The notes: generated by a model not told the origin, from the letters alone. DNA of 64,000 nt from Ananas comosus (GCF_001540865.1 NC_033624.1:919238-983237); one strand, 5' to 3'. Positions 1-12,135 are shown, numbered from the stretch's first letter. Made by a program: numbers and translations.

Positions 1-282
1 AGTAAAATGCTGTTGTTTCTCATCACATTATTCCCATGAATTCGTTGAAAAGTTAAAAACTAATAAAGCATGCTATCTTCGCTGTATTCAAAGGTTCCTT
101 AGCACGAAATCGGCTTTCTTAAATAAATGGCTACATTTAAAAAAAAAAAATAACACAATTCAATTCAAACTCGTAATTTATGTGATGTATCTTGCATACA
201 CACAACTTATTTTCTCAGATATTAAGCCTTTAAGTTTCTAAACCATTTCCCGTATCTTCTTCGTCCTCTCTCTCTCTCTCTC
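1..282 (+). promoter_or_regulatory. Upstream region and 5' leader of the GDSL lipase gene
   Basis: AT-rich DNA that ends in a short CT tract (about 267-282) directly before the chosen ATG. CT-rich leaders also precede the MYB, DUF3511 and J-domain genes of this window. No convincing TATA box was picked out. Confidence 0.4.
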
Positions 283-2309
283 ATGTTCACACCATTGTTC
301 ATGGCCGCCGCACTCCTATTAGGCGCGGTCGATGTGGAGAAAGCGGCTCATGTTCCGGCGATGTTCGTGTTCGGAGACTCTTTAACTGATCCGGGAAACA
401 ATAACAATCTGGTGACCCTCGCGAAAGCCAATTATTATCCAAATGGTATTGATTTCCCCTACGCAGCTACAGGAAGGTACTGCAATGGTGGAACGATGGC
501 TGATCATTTAGGTAATTAATAAAAATGAGATATGGCCCATTTAATCAGCATATAAACTAGATTAGAGTTTATCTAATTAATGTTCTTAACTTCGGAAAGT
601 TTTGGGCTTTTAGTCCAGTTCCTTTTTTGCAATTTCGTCAAAACCCAAGCCCACGACGAGCCCGATACAAAAGGGTCCAAAAATGGTTGCGACAGTTGGG
701 CCGTTTATTCAAATTGGAGAGCTTACTTTAACAAAATTGCATTAAAATCCCTCCAATAACTTAATTGTAAGAGAAGTAGAATCTTTACTAATGAATGCGG
801 AAACAAAATCAAAATCAAACATGTATTAAATATTAAGTTTATCAAGACAATGTTGTTTTTTTTTCTGCTTCATATTTCGATTTCAAATGCAGGTGCTCTT
901 CTTGGGCTACCGCTAATTCCTCCCTTCACTAACCCCGGCACAACTGGTTCTAACATTCTAAAAGGAGTAAATTTCGCATCAGCTGCTTCTGGTATCCTTA
1001 GTGACACTGGATTGCTCTATGTGAGTCCTTAACATCCATTTCTTCAAAACTTTGGACGCATTTGTGCTTCTCTACGGAAAATTTTGCAGAAGCACTAATT
1101 GAATAGAGTTAACGGACTATGCATTAACATTTTTCTTTTGAGTAAAACTGAGTTTCTTGTCCTCAATAAGATCGCGACTATTTGTTGTCACAGCAAGTGC
1201 TTTAGCTCTTTTGTTTGTACACCTTCTATTGCTTCTTGATGTAAACAAGCTGCTCTAGAAGCTTGCTAAATAGGTACTTTAATTGTAGCTCCATATATCT
1301 TGCACCATATATTTTTTTTCCAGCTAAGATCCTCACTTTGGTTTGTTCTTAGGGGGACCTCTTTACTATGGATGAACAAGTGAGAAACTACAAAGAAACA
1401 GTGCAAAATTTGAACCTACTGTTACAAAATGGGACAGGAGAGTTTCTAAGGAGATCTCTCTTTTTCATTTGCATAGGAGCTAATGACTACATCAATAACT
1501 ATTTGCTTCCATTCTCAGACAAGTCCAAAACGCATACTCCAAGTGCTTATGCTCAGCTACTTGTTCAAGAGTACACCAGGCAAATCATGGTACTTTGTTT
1601 TAATATTCATTTATCACATAAGAATTATGAAGTTAAACATCGATCCAATTATAGATATTTTCTTGAATGGGTTATCAAATTCTCTCGACATTGATTAGGA
1701 TTTGTATGAGCTGGGAGCGAGGAGATTTTTGATCGGCGGAGTTCCTCCGATCGGGTGCACTCCGAACCAAATAGCAAATTCGGGGAACGACATAGGCTCG
1801 TGTGTTAATTCTACAAATTGGTTAGTCATGCGGTTCAATAACGAAGTTAAAATGATGGTTCGAGAGCTAAATACAAACCTTCGAGGGTCACACTTCCTCT
1901 TTTGGGACACATATGACATATTCTTTCACATCATAAAAAATTCCTCACATTTTGGTAATCCTCTCCTACACAACTTACTAATCGATTTGGATGTGTTATT
2001 TTTTGCTGCAAATTCGATTTCCTCCTTTCATCACTCTCCCTTTTGATTTATTATTGTTATTATTACAAAATTGTAGGGTTTAAGTATACAAACAAAGCAT
2101 GTTGTGGGGGAGGGCGATCGAAGGGCCAAATAATATGCTTGCCCATTTTGCCTCTTCAGTGTCGGAACCGATCGGAGTTTGTGTTTTGGGATCCATATCA
2201 TCCTACCGATGCTTTCAATGCTATCGCGGTCAAGTATTCATTCTCACAAAAATTCCGAACCTCATTCCCTTCGAATACACAACAACTTATTCAAACTTTA
2301 AAGGTATAA
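283..2309 (+). CDS. GDSL-type esterase/lipase, five exons, about 360 aa
   Basis: SGNH/GDSL serine hydrolase, a family of secreted or ER/vacuolar plant enzymes acting on acyl esters such as lipids, cutin or xylan acetate; the substrate cannot be read here. Exons I infer: 283-511, 893-1020, 1353-1589, 1699-1954, 2077-2309. All introns are GT-AG and the joined length is 1083 nt, exactly in frame. The N-terminus is a short hydrophobic, signal-like stretch (MAAALLLG). Block I reads FVFGDSLTDPGNNNN with the nucleophile near Ser33. Block II is the FASAASG region. Block III is IGANDY (Asn near 163). Block V is DPYHPTDAFN with Asp near 322 and His near 325. The five-exon layout and length are standard for plant GDSL lipases. 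All catalytic blocks are intact, so the gene is probably functional. The start at 283 is the first ATG before block I; an ATG at 301 is an alternative. Confidence 0.93.
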
Positions 2310-2429
2310 AAGAGAAACCTATGAATAGTTAATTAGGGCGAAAGCCAAAGTAACAGAGTAAATCTAGGTCGATGTTGCAGATATGTTCCATCTAAGTTTA
2401 ATATTGTTGTTTCTCCTTTTATTTATTGA

Positions 2430-2432
<3 letters not shown>

Positions 2433-2474
<42 letters not shown>
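2433..2474. repeat. (TA)n microsatellite
   Basis: About 42 bp of uninterrupted TA, 0.12 kb beyond the GDSL stop codon. No element body was recognised on either side. Confidence 0.95.
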
Positions 2475-3212
2475 CGTACATAATCAATAACAATAAATAA
2501 ACAAAACCTACTCACACTCTAGTTGCATGCTTGTATCTCGATTGGAATTAATTTATCGGCATGCAGTTGTTTTTACTGTTTAGATGGGTGGGAGTTGTTG
2601 CATCTACTTAAGCTTGGCGGTTTAAAATAACATGCATGATCGTATTCAACGCTCATAACGGAAATCTTATGTAATTATCTTAAAAATTATTGATGTGTCA
2701 GCATTGGCGTGTAATACATATTAATAATTAGTTCAAGGTGTCGAGTACATTACTTTTTCTTTGTTAAATTATATGAAATTATTATTATTTTCTAAAAATT
2801 TAAAGTGTGAAAGAATGGTATTTTCAGTATTTATATTTATCTGAAAATAAACTTTTAAATTAAATAAAAAAATAAATAATATTAGGAGTTTAATTGAACT
2901 CAAATATAGAATCTCCTAATACTGTATTAAATAATATGAAATAATTATTACACTCTTGGAATCTTTAATGATGAGAGAACTGATGTTTTTTAAATAATTA
3001 TTTTCAACACTCTTTTATTGGGTCACGTGCACACTGGCTTTTTTGTCACCTATTCTCCAAAGTTCTTGTAGGCTATCATGTAGCAAGCTATTCACTGCAG
3101 CTCTGGCAAAACTAAGGTACCTCTCCCCCTACCGATTTTATTGATGCATGCATGCATCATCTTTTTACGAGCACCTTTATTACCCTTTAACATAAATAAA
3201 TAAATAAATAAA
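2475..3212. other. AT-rich intergenic DNA
   Basis: No coding signal seen. Ends in a TAAA run followed by (TA)n at 3213-3232. Confidence 0.6.
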
Positions 3213-3232
3213 TATATATATATATATATATA

Positions 3233-3458
3233 AAATTGAGCTTCTATGCTTTTAAAAGTACCAAGTCATTGGTGCTTGTAAGTTTTCGGCCCTTGGATTA
3301 AAGGATGTGCGGTTAGGATGATATGGGCCCCCTAGGGTTGAGTGGGTGGTTGGTTTAATAGTATAATCTAACAGGTAAAAATAATCAAAAACAGAGATCT
3401 AACGGTAAAAAATTTACAAGCACCAAGTACTTGGTACTTTTAAAAGTACCATAGCCGG

Positions 3459-3463
<5 letters not shown>
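3233..3463. mobile_element. TIR MITE in a (TA)n site (short family, about 230 bp)
   Basis: The ends are inverted: the left end carries CTTTTAAAAGTACCAAG and the right end carries CTTGGTACTTTTAAAAG. The middle has the CCTAGGGTTGAGTGG block shared with elements at 20653, 20932, 22463 and 63868. (TA)n lies on both sides (3213-3232 and 3464-3503). No coding capacity. Confidence 0.8.
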
Positions 3464-3505
<42 letters not shown>

Positions 3506-3507
<2 letters not shown>

Positions 3508-4654
3508 GGAAACAAAGGATTAAAAAAGCCACGGAGAAGTGAGATGAACACAAAATTCTTGTGTGTTAGGACTTATTTTTCGTATCTTGTGAGTTTGATT
3601 GGTTTGTTGGATTATTAATTGAGAAAAATTGAACAATTATTAGGAGTTAGGGTTTGAAACTTGATTAATATGGATTAATTAACTTTTTTAAAACAATTCT
3701 AAAAAGTGGAAATTTGTAAGTTTGCGCTTATCAAATATTCAATATTTAGCTGCGGCAGAAAGAATAAAATGAATTGTCGAGAATTATTTTCTGACCGAAG
3801 AAATAGCATATTGGAATCATTCGGGCAAAATCAAAAGTTGCAAATGGGACACTTTGATTTTAAGACTTAGATTTGTATACCGTTATAGTAGAAGTTCCAA
3901 AATTTACTGGCAATTTTACTAGTAATAACAAAAAAAAAAAGTAGATCTAAGTAGTAGCAGGAGCAAAAGGACATCACACATCAATATATTTCGATATATA
4001 GTACAAAAAAATGCATTTTCAACTTCTAAACGCATATGTAGTGATATAAGTAGTATATCATCAGTGTCTTTGTAAATAAAAAGCTATGCAATCTACACAC
4101 CGTTAAGCTAGAGGTATACTTTACATCACATCCATCTTAGCTACTATTTTTTATTTGTCGTATCAAAATTTTTATAAAAAAAAACTAAAAATCTAGTTGG
4201 TCTTTTATAAATCCTTGAATGGAAGAAGGGTTGTAGAATTTAGGAAAAAATTGATTGGTGAAATAAAATAATAACCTAATTTGGTACATGTGAGAAAACA
4301 CTTTCTTAAGAAATACCTAAGAAAGGTTGGTGGCTTTGATGTTTCAAATCCAGAGGTGTCACATGGTGTATGTACTTAATTGAGTGGTGTGCATGCCTTA
4401 TATATATTCCTGTAGAGATGATTCTCTTGATTTTAGCTCCTCAAAAGGGACAACCTGGATCACCTGGGGTGGTGAATCATGGCACTAGTGTTTTTTATAA
4501 AGGAGAAGCACTTTGGGCTATGTTGGACCCAACATGGCTTATTTCCTCAGGCCAATGATCAGGCCATGGCAAAGTTGTAATACAGTAGTAACTTGTGCAC
4601 AAACAACATAGCTTATGAAGCCTAGCTACTTCAATTAGTGAGCCATACCACATT
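3506..4654. other. Intergenic DNA without a recognised gene
   Basis: AT-rich. A 62-codon ORF near 4370-4558 has no family I recognise. Confidence 0.5.
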
Positions 4655-4669
4655 AATATTACACATATT

Positions 4670-4816
4670 ACCGGCCGTCCCTAAAACAAGTGGCAAATGG
4701 CTCGATGGTTGGTACCTGAGGCCCAACTTCAAATCCTAGTTGATTCACATTTCTAGTTAAGTTTATTTCTAAATGAAGTAAACGAAGTGGATAGCATGCT
4801 ACCTATCTCTCAAAAA
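4670..4816 (+). mobile_element. tRNA-like SINE, full length, with TSD
   Basis: Begins ACCGGCCGTCCCTAAAACAAG, continues with box A-like and box B-like (TTCAAATCC) segments, and ends GCTACCTATCTCTC plus an A-run. It is flanked by a direct repeat AATATTACACATATT (about 4655-4669 and 4818-4832), as expected of LINE-mediated retrotransposition. Confidence 0.88.
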
Positions 4817-4840
4817 AATATTACACATATTTCATAACAA

Positions 4841-4958
4841 ATTTTTCTGAGAGAAACGTAACAAGCGAAGTTAACCGCTTTATTTAAAAATAAACTCAGC
4901 AAAAAACGTGAAGCAACCACTTTTGAACTTGGAATCTCAAATGCCAATTATAATGCTT
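4841..4958 (-). mobile_element. Degenerate SINE copy (minus strand)
   Basis: Reads as the reverse complement of the SINE consensus with many changes (TCTGAGAGAAACGTAAC, then AATAAACTCAGC, then GAACTTGGAATCTCAAAT). Nearly abuts the copy at 4670. Confidence 0.65.
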
Positions 4959-4967
4959 TTAGCCAAC

Positions 4968-5524
4968 GAGTAGGGTTACTATACTTTTATGAGTATAGAG
5001 TCCTTTGTACTTCTAAGTTGTTCTTAATGATGGAGCTTCTAAATCGACGATCCATTCCGTTAAATATAAGCTAGAGTATTTGCAACTTTAAAACAATAAA
5101 TTTCGTAATTTTTTAAAATTATAATAATTAAAGTCCGTCAAATAGGTATAAAATGAACAGTCAAAATCGAACGACGTCCTAAAAATGGATGATCGGATCC
5201 TTCAATTTATGATCGGAGTTATTAATCTTTATCTAGATAATGAATTTAATTTTCTATCAAAAATTCAATCTATTTCAATTCTTTTATACCGTTAAAGTAG
5301 CAAGTATCCCATATTAACCGTTAAAAATTGCCAACTTTATGACCTTTTGATTGTAAGGTAAATGATGTCGAAAAATTATAAAATTTGATTTCTGAAAATT
5401 TTAAATACTTTAGATATTATTTAACGGTATGAATCGTCAATTCAAAAACTCTACCACCGAAAACGACTTATGAGTACGAAAATATTCGTACTCTTATACT
5501 CATAAGAGTACAATAACCGGACTC
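4968..5524. mobile_element. Mutator-type MITE, 557 bp, 9-bp TSD
   Basis: TIRs begin GAGTAGGGTTACTATACTTT on the left and, reverse-complemented, GAGTCCGGTTATTGTACTCT on the right. Perfect 9-bp direct repeats TTAGCCAAC flank it at 4959-4967 and 5525-5533. The internal AATGATGGAGCTTC and GACGATC blocks tie it to the long (TA)n-associated elements at 20199, 57951 and 63250. It is the best evidence in the window for the superfamily of that group. Confidence 0.85.
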
Positions 5525-5533
5525 TTAGCCAAC

Positions 5534-6341
5534 TATGTTAAGTGCGGTTATTTCATAACAACTAGTAAATATATATGTATACTCTCTTTAATTTTTTGTA
5601 ATGGCTTTCTCTATCACTTTATTTGGTTACGCTGGAGAAAATTGATTATTTTGCAAGACGGGTGGCGCGCGTGCCATTATATATTACCCGTCATAGTTTA
5701 ACTCAAATTCAAACAACTTGTCTGGTTTAGCAAGATTAGCTTCTGTGAAAATAATTTTTGTGCGTTTTTTTTTTTTTGAAAAATCGTCAATAACTTTTTA
5801 ATTCGAATATATTTATAGCTTCTTGTCGTAGTAGAAATTAGTTTTGCGTGCCAAAATCTCACCTTGAGCTTCTCACCGTAGAAAAACTCTTCAACTTTTT
5901 TTAAAAATCGTTGCAATAAATGTCTAGCAAAACCTTAAAATGGCTCTTCCAAACGAAGTGGGTAGCATCTCTCAATAAAAAAAAAGAAAAATTGAAGCGG
6001 CCAGCATGCTACTAATCTCTCAAAAAAAAAAAAACATGTACGCAATAACGTAGACCTAATGAGTAGTAAATATAACTAGCTAATAGTGTAAAGATATGAA
6101 TAGTATCGTTAACAAAGTTATTTTTATTATGCACAATTAAATTAAATTCATTAAAAACACACGGGTCTAGTATTAAGAGCCGTGTAAAGCTTCTGAATTG
6201 AAAGAATTTGGTATCGAACCATATAAAAATATATCTCTCTACTTGTTTTTAGCTAAACTGGTACAATTAATATAAGTGATATATGTTGCCATTTTGGAAA
6301 GAGAAAAACATTCAAAATTTATCTGAATAATACATTATTTT
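5534..6341. other. Intergenic DNA with two SINE 3' tails
   Basis: At 5951-6032 there are two successive SINE 3' ends (ACGAAGTGGGTAGCATCTCTC plus an A-run, then GAAGCGGCCAGCATGC plus an A-run). The rest is AT-rich with no gene seen. Confidence 0.55.
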
Positions 6342-6806
6342 CACTGCAATAAAATTAAATTATAAGGATATATTTTTGGAATACTTTTATGTAAGTGTCT
6401 CATTTATATCAAATATTTTTTAAAAAATTTACTAAGATCTAAATATAAAATGCAATCCAATCGACAATAAAAAGTTTCTTTACTCAACCAACCCCACTCG
6501 ACCCGATAACAAATAGAATAGAAAAAAAATATTATCATCATCTCCCCCTCTCTTCCTCCGTCATCACAGCTGACGAGGTAGGATTCCGACGGTTAGAGTT
6601 CGGCCACAAGAACCTCACAGGACCGTAGAGGGCTACGATCGCGACGTATCCCTCAGCCACAGATCGCTACAGGAGGAGTCGGTGTCCAACATCAAGACGG
6701 CCCTACATATAGTGACCCCATATATATATAACAACACTTTTAACTTTTTTTTTAACATGTACCGATATTTAAATGTCGCTATAAATACACCGTTTTTGTT
6801 GTAGTG
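6342..6806 (+). mobile_element. CACTA-type MITE, 465 bp, TSD TTT
   Basis: Starts CACTGCAATAAAATTAAATT and ends ACCGTTTTTGTTGTAGTG. It is flanked by TTT on both sides and homologous over its length to 23973-24482. It has a GC-richer core (TCCGTCATCACAGCTGACGAGG) near 6558-6580. The 5' terminus has drifted from CACTACAAC to CACTGCAAT. Confidence 0.8.
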
Positions 6807-7079
6807 TTTCAAAATTTTAATTTTGTTAATCAACTCTTTTTTATACATATTAAAGTCAAAGTATCGTTGATTGGCTTAAATCGAACATGCTGAAAGATTG
6901 GATAGTAAAATTAAAAAATTTTAAAAAAATAAATAATTAAATTAAAATAATTCATAATTTAAATAACTTTTTATCTTTTACGTTTTAGAAAATAAACAAA
7001 ATTACTTTCCAATCGTTGCTCTTCCACCGGGAGAGTATCAAAGCTATGTCCTCGATCACCATCAGTAAATAAAAGGTAC
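6807..7079. other. AT-rich spacer
   Basis: No gene or repeat recognised. Confidence 0.5.
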
Positions 7080-7213
7080 ATCACCGACTGTCCCTATAAC
7101 AAGTGGCAAAGAATTTGGTGGTTGGTATCTAGGGTCCCAAGTTCGAATCCTAATTGATTCATATTTTTAGCTAAATTTATTTTAAAATAAAATAAAAAAC
7201 GAAACAGATAGTG
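7080..7213 (+). mobile_element. SINE copy lacking its A-tail
   Basis: CACCGACTGTCCCTATAAC, GTGGCAAAGAATTTGGTGG and AGTTCGAATCC match the family. The 3' end is interrupted by the hairpin element starting at 7214. Confidence 0.75.
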
Positions 7214-7637
7214 TGTGAAACAACCGTTGTACTCTATAAACTTAAGCTTTTAGAGTACAACGGTTGTTTCACATGGTATCAGATCCAGAGGTCACGGGTT
7301 CGATTCCTGTATGCTGTAAATGTGTACAGGTGCTGGAGGGGGGATTGTTGGCTTAAATGGGCCAGCATCCTGCCCTGTGGCGGAAGGCCATGTGGGCCGA
7401 GTCATGTTCGAAATGGCGTGAGGCTGGGTTGGGCCGAGTCATGTTCGAAGTGGCGTGAGGCCAGGTGAGCCGAGTTATAATCGAGACTTTTTAATCGGCT
7501 CATGACGTGGGCTTGAATTAAATAGAAGGAAATTAATATACTAGGAGCCTGTCGTGACTCGAACTCAGTACTTCTTACTCTGATACGATGTGAAATAACT
7601 GTTGTACTCTAAAAAGCTTAAACTTTTAGAGTACATC
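7214..7637. mobile_element. Miniature LTR (TRIM-like) element with hairpin repeats
   Basis: The first 60 bp (7214-7273) run from TG to CA and contain a perfect 22-bp inverted repeat (left arm starts TGTGAAACAACCG, right arm ends CGGTTGTTTCACA). Immediately after comes TGGTATCAGAT, which resembles the initiator-tRNA-Met primer-binding site, then GGTTCGATTCC. A diverged, truncated copy of the 60-mer lies at 7590-7637. The interior contains two copies of GGGCCGAGTCATGTTCGAA. A 3' polypurine tract is not evident. Confidence 0.6.
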
Positions 7638-7863
7638 TCTCTTCTGATACATCGCATCTTAAAGTTAATGGGTGGTTGGTGAAAAGCTGATCTTGCGCAA
7701 CGCGAAAAAGCGAAAACACGTGACTACCCGATAGCCATGTTACTGTACGAGGTTCGGCTTTTGCGGAAACCGACTCTACTGCTTCTTGGAAAAGCAGAAT
7801 AGGTGCGTGGTAGGGTAGGGCTTTAACTTGGCTTCTTGCATGCGACCTGCTTGACGCGAGGCC
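7638..7863. other. Moderately GC-rich unassigned spacer
   Basis: Richer in GC than its surroundings, with no ORF or repeat I recognise. Confidence 0.4.
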
Positions 7864-7880
7864 TAGCTGTGTATATTATT

Positions 7881-8031
7881 TTTTTCGAGAGAGATACGTA
7901 GCACACGTTACTCGTTTCATTAATTTTATTTAAAAATAAATTTAACTGAAAATGTAAATTAACTAGGATTCGAATTCGGGTCTCAAATACCAACCACTAA
8001 ACTCTTTGCCATTTGCTCTAGAGACGGTCGG
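7881..8031 (-). mobile_element. SINE, full length, 17-bp TSD
   Basis: Minus-strand copy ending in GACGGTCGG on the plus strand. Flanked by perfect direct repeats TAGCTGTGTATATTATT at 7864-7880 and 8032-8048. Confidence 0.9.
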
Positions 8032-8048
8032 TAGCTGTGTATATTATT

Positions 8049-10187
8049 GAGCTTAATTAATTAGCATATATATAAGTTGGCGGTGCAATGGTGCATGCCC
8101 AACGCGATTATTTTTCATAACCACGTTGAAAATGGTGACATAAATTAAAAAACATTGGCCGTGAATGCATTGAACCACTTACGATTCATTTTTAATTTAA
8201 GCTATATTGTTCTATTCTCCAAACATGAAGTACAAAATCACGTTTACGGCATGCGCGTTTTACTGTAAGGTATTTGGAAACTCGTTTGATCGCAAATGAC
8301 CGATTAGTGCATTGTGTCGCATTAAACATATTCGGCCCATTTTATTCATATTCATTAATTCTCCCTGAAAGAGGAGATAACTATGATTCTAATAACCATC
8401 ATCCTAATATAATTCTCTAAAATTTGGTGTTTTAATTTTACTCTTAGTGCTTCACTGTAGCAACTTAGTCTGTAAAGCTTGAGTATGTACAATCTTAATT
8501 AATTTCATAATTGCGTTTTTTTAAAATTTTAATACCGAAAATAGCCTTTCTTTTACTTCTTTTCTAAATTAAGTTTGGCCTTGAATTTAGTTTCATTCTT
8601 AGATACTTTGGGTCCCCTGAAAAAGTGTAATAATGATGTTGAACTAACATTTTGTAGATTAATTAAAGGGCTTAATTTTTACATGCAATAACCTTCATGC
8701 GGTAAACTATTTAAAATTGAAACTACGATAATAAATTTAAGATCTAAACCAAACTTTAGGGACCAAATTTATACCGTGGTGGCGCAATAACCCCAATAAT
8801 GGCTTTGTTCAGTTAAAAGGCGACGGTAATCAGAAAATGTTTGGACAAAATACTGTATATCGATAAATTTGATTTACATCCAATGAACATTACTCGATAG
8901 CTTTTTGAATTTGTATTCTATAATTTAGCGCAGAATAACGATCACTCAACACCGCTACAGCAATTAACGATCGGAAAGCTTGGGCGACCAAAAGGTCTCT
9001 TTGATGTGATTTCTCTTCAAGGCTAGGTGTTCGTGGAAACATCAATGAATGAGAGTGGTGGGGGTCGTAATGAGGTGGGGCATGGAACAAATTAATTGTG
9101 AGAGGTGATGGCAATAAGAGACGCTCTCCAATTTTTGAACCAAAGAAATTCAGCACGAATATTGAGGCAGTACCCCCACCTTGTTGGCTTGTCGATGAAC
9201 CGCTCAAAATACAAACTCCTCACCGCACTATACTCTGTGGCTGCTTATCTTTATTCTAAAGTGGTGTGATCTGGAAGATAAACTTGTCACAATGTTAGGC
9301 CTCCATTTGCAGCTCGCCTATAAAGTACAGTGTTGTTGGATAAAGTACTGTAATATGCAAAGCACTACATGTCGAATGCGGTGTTATCTTAATTAAATTG
9401 AAGTTACAAAGGCCTATTTGGTCCGGTTTAATCGATCACTCTGTATTGTCGGCCCCAACTATAGAAGTGAGTAATTTGACGGCGCGCTTTTAGCACAACT
9501 TGCAAGTATAGACTTTAATTGCTTTGAGTAGCTTCCCAGAGAAGCTTTTTGTCACTGCAGCACGATGCGTGCCACACCATGTAGGGTTGTAAATTCAGGC
9601 CAATGGCTCTATATTATTTGACTGACTCTATACAGAAATATTATGTAGCAATAAAAACTGTTTAACAAATTCTTTCGTAGAAATACTTTAATTTTCTCTG
9701 ATGCGTAGCAATCTAAAACAAATTACCTGTCTTTTTTGTTACTTAGCAAAATTTCTACGGGCGTGAAAAATAGAAAGAAAAATGGTTCTTTAACTTGCAT
9801 CCCAAAATATATATTGAAATTTTTTAATTTGGTTACACAAATGACTAGTTTTTTTTTAAGAGAAAAATAGCAAACTATATGTCTCGAGTACCAGCCACCA
9901 AGTTCTTTATCAACTGTACTATATATGATTAGTCGCGTACCCCTAGTTGCTTTTAAATTTTGAATCATTATGATCAAATCAATTCAATCTCACATCGACG
10001 ACAACGATGGAAAACGAAAAGATCATGGCCTTAGTCGTGGTGATGATTATATACACAACATCAGCTTATGCGCGCCGTGGGTGTGGCCACGAGCGTTGTA
10101 GGCTCAACTCACGAATTGTCCACACATCATGAGTTTTGAACTAATAATTGGGGACCATGCACTATTAATGGAGGATTCTTAAGCACC
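8049..10187. other. Intergenic DNA, one SINE remnant
   Basis: No gene I can support. A 105-codon minus-strand ORF (8890-9207) is proline/serine-rich and unrecognised. Confidence 0.5.
9849..9917 (-). mobile_element. Internally deleted SINE remnant
   Basis: An AGAGAAAAATAGCA tail joins directly to GTCTCGAGTACCAGCCACC; the middle of the SINE is missing. Confidence 0.55.
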
Positions 10188-10227
10188 TCTCTCTCTCTCT
10201 CTCTCTCTCCCTCTCTCTCTCTCTCTC
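10188..10227. repeat. (CT)n microsatellite
   Basis: About 40 bp of CT with two interruptions. Similar tracts mark leaders elsewhere in the window, but no gene follows here. Confidence 0.9.
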
Positions 10228-11618
10228 TTTCTATATAGGTGACAATTCAGTTTTGTGCCTCGGTTTACACGTTTTGTTTAAAATTGTATCACTTGATTCC
10301 AAACTTAAATAAACATACATGTAATTCGCTTGTTATTATGCGTTTTCACTTTTGGATTAATTTTGCATTGCACTCGTTTGTTATTATGCGATTTCATTTT
10401 CAGGTTATGGATTCACGTGGATTCTAGCTATTTTAATTCCTTACGACAATCTAATAATGGTGGTTGGATTGTACCATCATACCGCATAGTTGTTCTTCAC
10501 GTTTTTAGATTTAGGCAACTTCCAAAGTATTATTGATACACTAACAGTGTTTTGTAGTACGTGAGAAAGTAATCTTATTATATTATCATCTATACTTTTG
10601 AAGACACCCGTAATGTCGTTTTTAGGAAAATGTGAAAAGTTAGTAATATTCTGAACATCAATATTTAGTTATGTACTCACAGGAATAAGCTATATATGGA
10701 TCTCTACCTCTAACTATAAAAACTTGAAGAGGAGAGGAAATATGAAAGGTACCATGCATTTTATAAATGTGACATCATATATTTGGTAGAACTATATATG
10801 GTGATAAATTAAAAAGAAGGCCTTAATGGTCTGCATGTCTCTACTTCTACAATTACTCTAGTAGGTGCCCTTCGTACGTATTCAATCTCCTAACCAACAA
10901 TAAAAAAATAATAATAATAATAATTACCTATATATTCCTCAAAATTTTAAAAATACCGCATTTATCTTTACTATTTTGTTCTTTCCAATATAATCCTCAT
11001 ATATTCCTCCGTTATTTCAAAATATCCCTACAGTTACTATCCGTTAAGTTTATTTGGGTTAAAAGTGAGTTAAATATCTACTAAAATTTTAAAAAATCAA
11101 AATAGCTCTTTTGCTCTTAACTTAAGGACAAATAAGAAATTTTGGTAATGGTGGAAGGGTATATTTGAAAGGGCAAAATAGTAATTTTATATAAATAACA
11201 ACTATTGCAAACTGTTTATTAACAGAATTTAGTTTAACTCTATAGATATATTTGAAATAGTTGGAACGTAAAAAATGTATTTTTAATATTAACCTTCTAA
11301 GAAAATAACTCAGAAAGCCGATAATTTTTCAGGAATATATAAGCAATTGCCCATAATTAAAAAAATGTCTAAATTGGCACCATGCCACATTTTTAATACA
11401 CTAGGACAAATAATAATAATAATAATAATAATAATGCTAGTAATAGTAACAAAAACCTCGATTCAAATTCTCAAACTTTTTAAATCACCTCAATATATTA
11501 CATGTGGTAAGTGCTTGTTTATTTCTATTTTTTGCTTCCGGTGTGCTGAATTAAGGGAGGGAAAACAAACTTATTCTACTGAAACAAAAGGCAAATAATA
11601 TGATTTTAAATCTTAAGT
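10228..11618. other. Intergenic DNA
   Basis: Contains a short direct repeat (TTGTTATTATGCG at about 10329 and 10378) and triplet runs at 10905 and 11410. No gene recognised. Confidence 0.5.
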
Positions 11619-11621
11619 TCA

Positions 11622-12135
11622 CACTACAACAAAAACGGTCTATATCGATACTTTTAAATGTAGGTATATGTCAAAAAAGTGCTGCTAGCTAAAATTACTG
11701 ATACTTTTAAAAAGTGTTGCTATATGTGGAGTCGCTAGGTATATAGTGACAGTTAAAGAGCGTCGCTATAACCTAAAAGAGTGCTGCTAATTTACCAACA
11801 CTTGTTTAAGCATTTAGCAACCGCCGAAACTCTATCTCGTTGGCTGTGGTGGCGGAGGAGGACGACAGTAAAGACTCTTCGTCTAGAATTTCAGTGGATT
11901 GAGTGAAGAGAGAAGAAAAGATGGTAATTAATTTTTCTTTTTTTTTTCTTTTCTGTTTGTAATCGGGCCAAATAGACTAGGTATGGTGGGTTGAGTAGAG
12001 TAATCTTTTATTTTTGGTTGGATTGGGCTTTATATTTAGCCATTAGTAGATGTGTTTTTAAGTTTTAGCATAAATGGGACACTTACTCAAAAGTGTCTCA
12101 AACATGTGTCCCTATAACCTAATTCTGTTGTAGTG
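11622..12135 (-). mobile_element. CACTA-type MITE, 514 bp, TSD TCA
   Basis: Begins CACTACAACAAAAACGG and ends CTAATTCTGTTGTAGTG, with TCA on both sides (11619-11621 and 12136-12138). It is the inverted orientation of the copies at 6342 and 23973. The GC-rich core includes GTTGGCTGTGGTGGCGGAGG. Confidence 0.88.

Noticed and set aside
7274..7310. tRNA-like GGTTCGATTCC with upstream TATCAGA
   Set aside because: No cloverleaf can be drawn; it is a primer-binding-site region, not a tRNA gene. The same holds for the box B motifs in the SINEs.
7211..7468. 85-codon ORF
   Set aside because: Lies across the hairpin LTR-like element.
8890..9207. 105-codon minus-strand ORF
   Set aside because: No recognised domain and no codon or splice context; cannot be told from chance.
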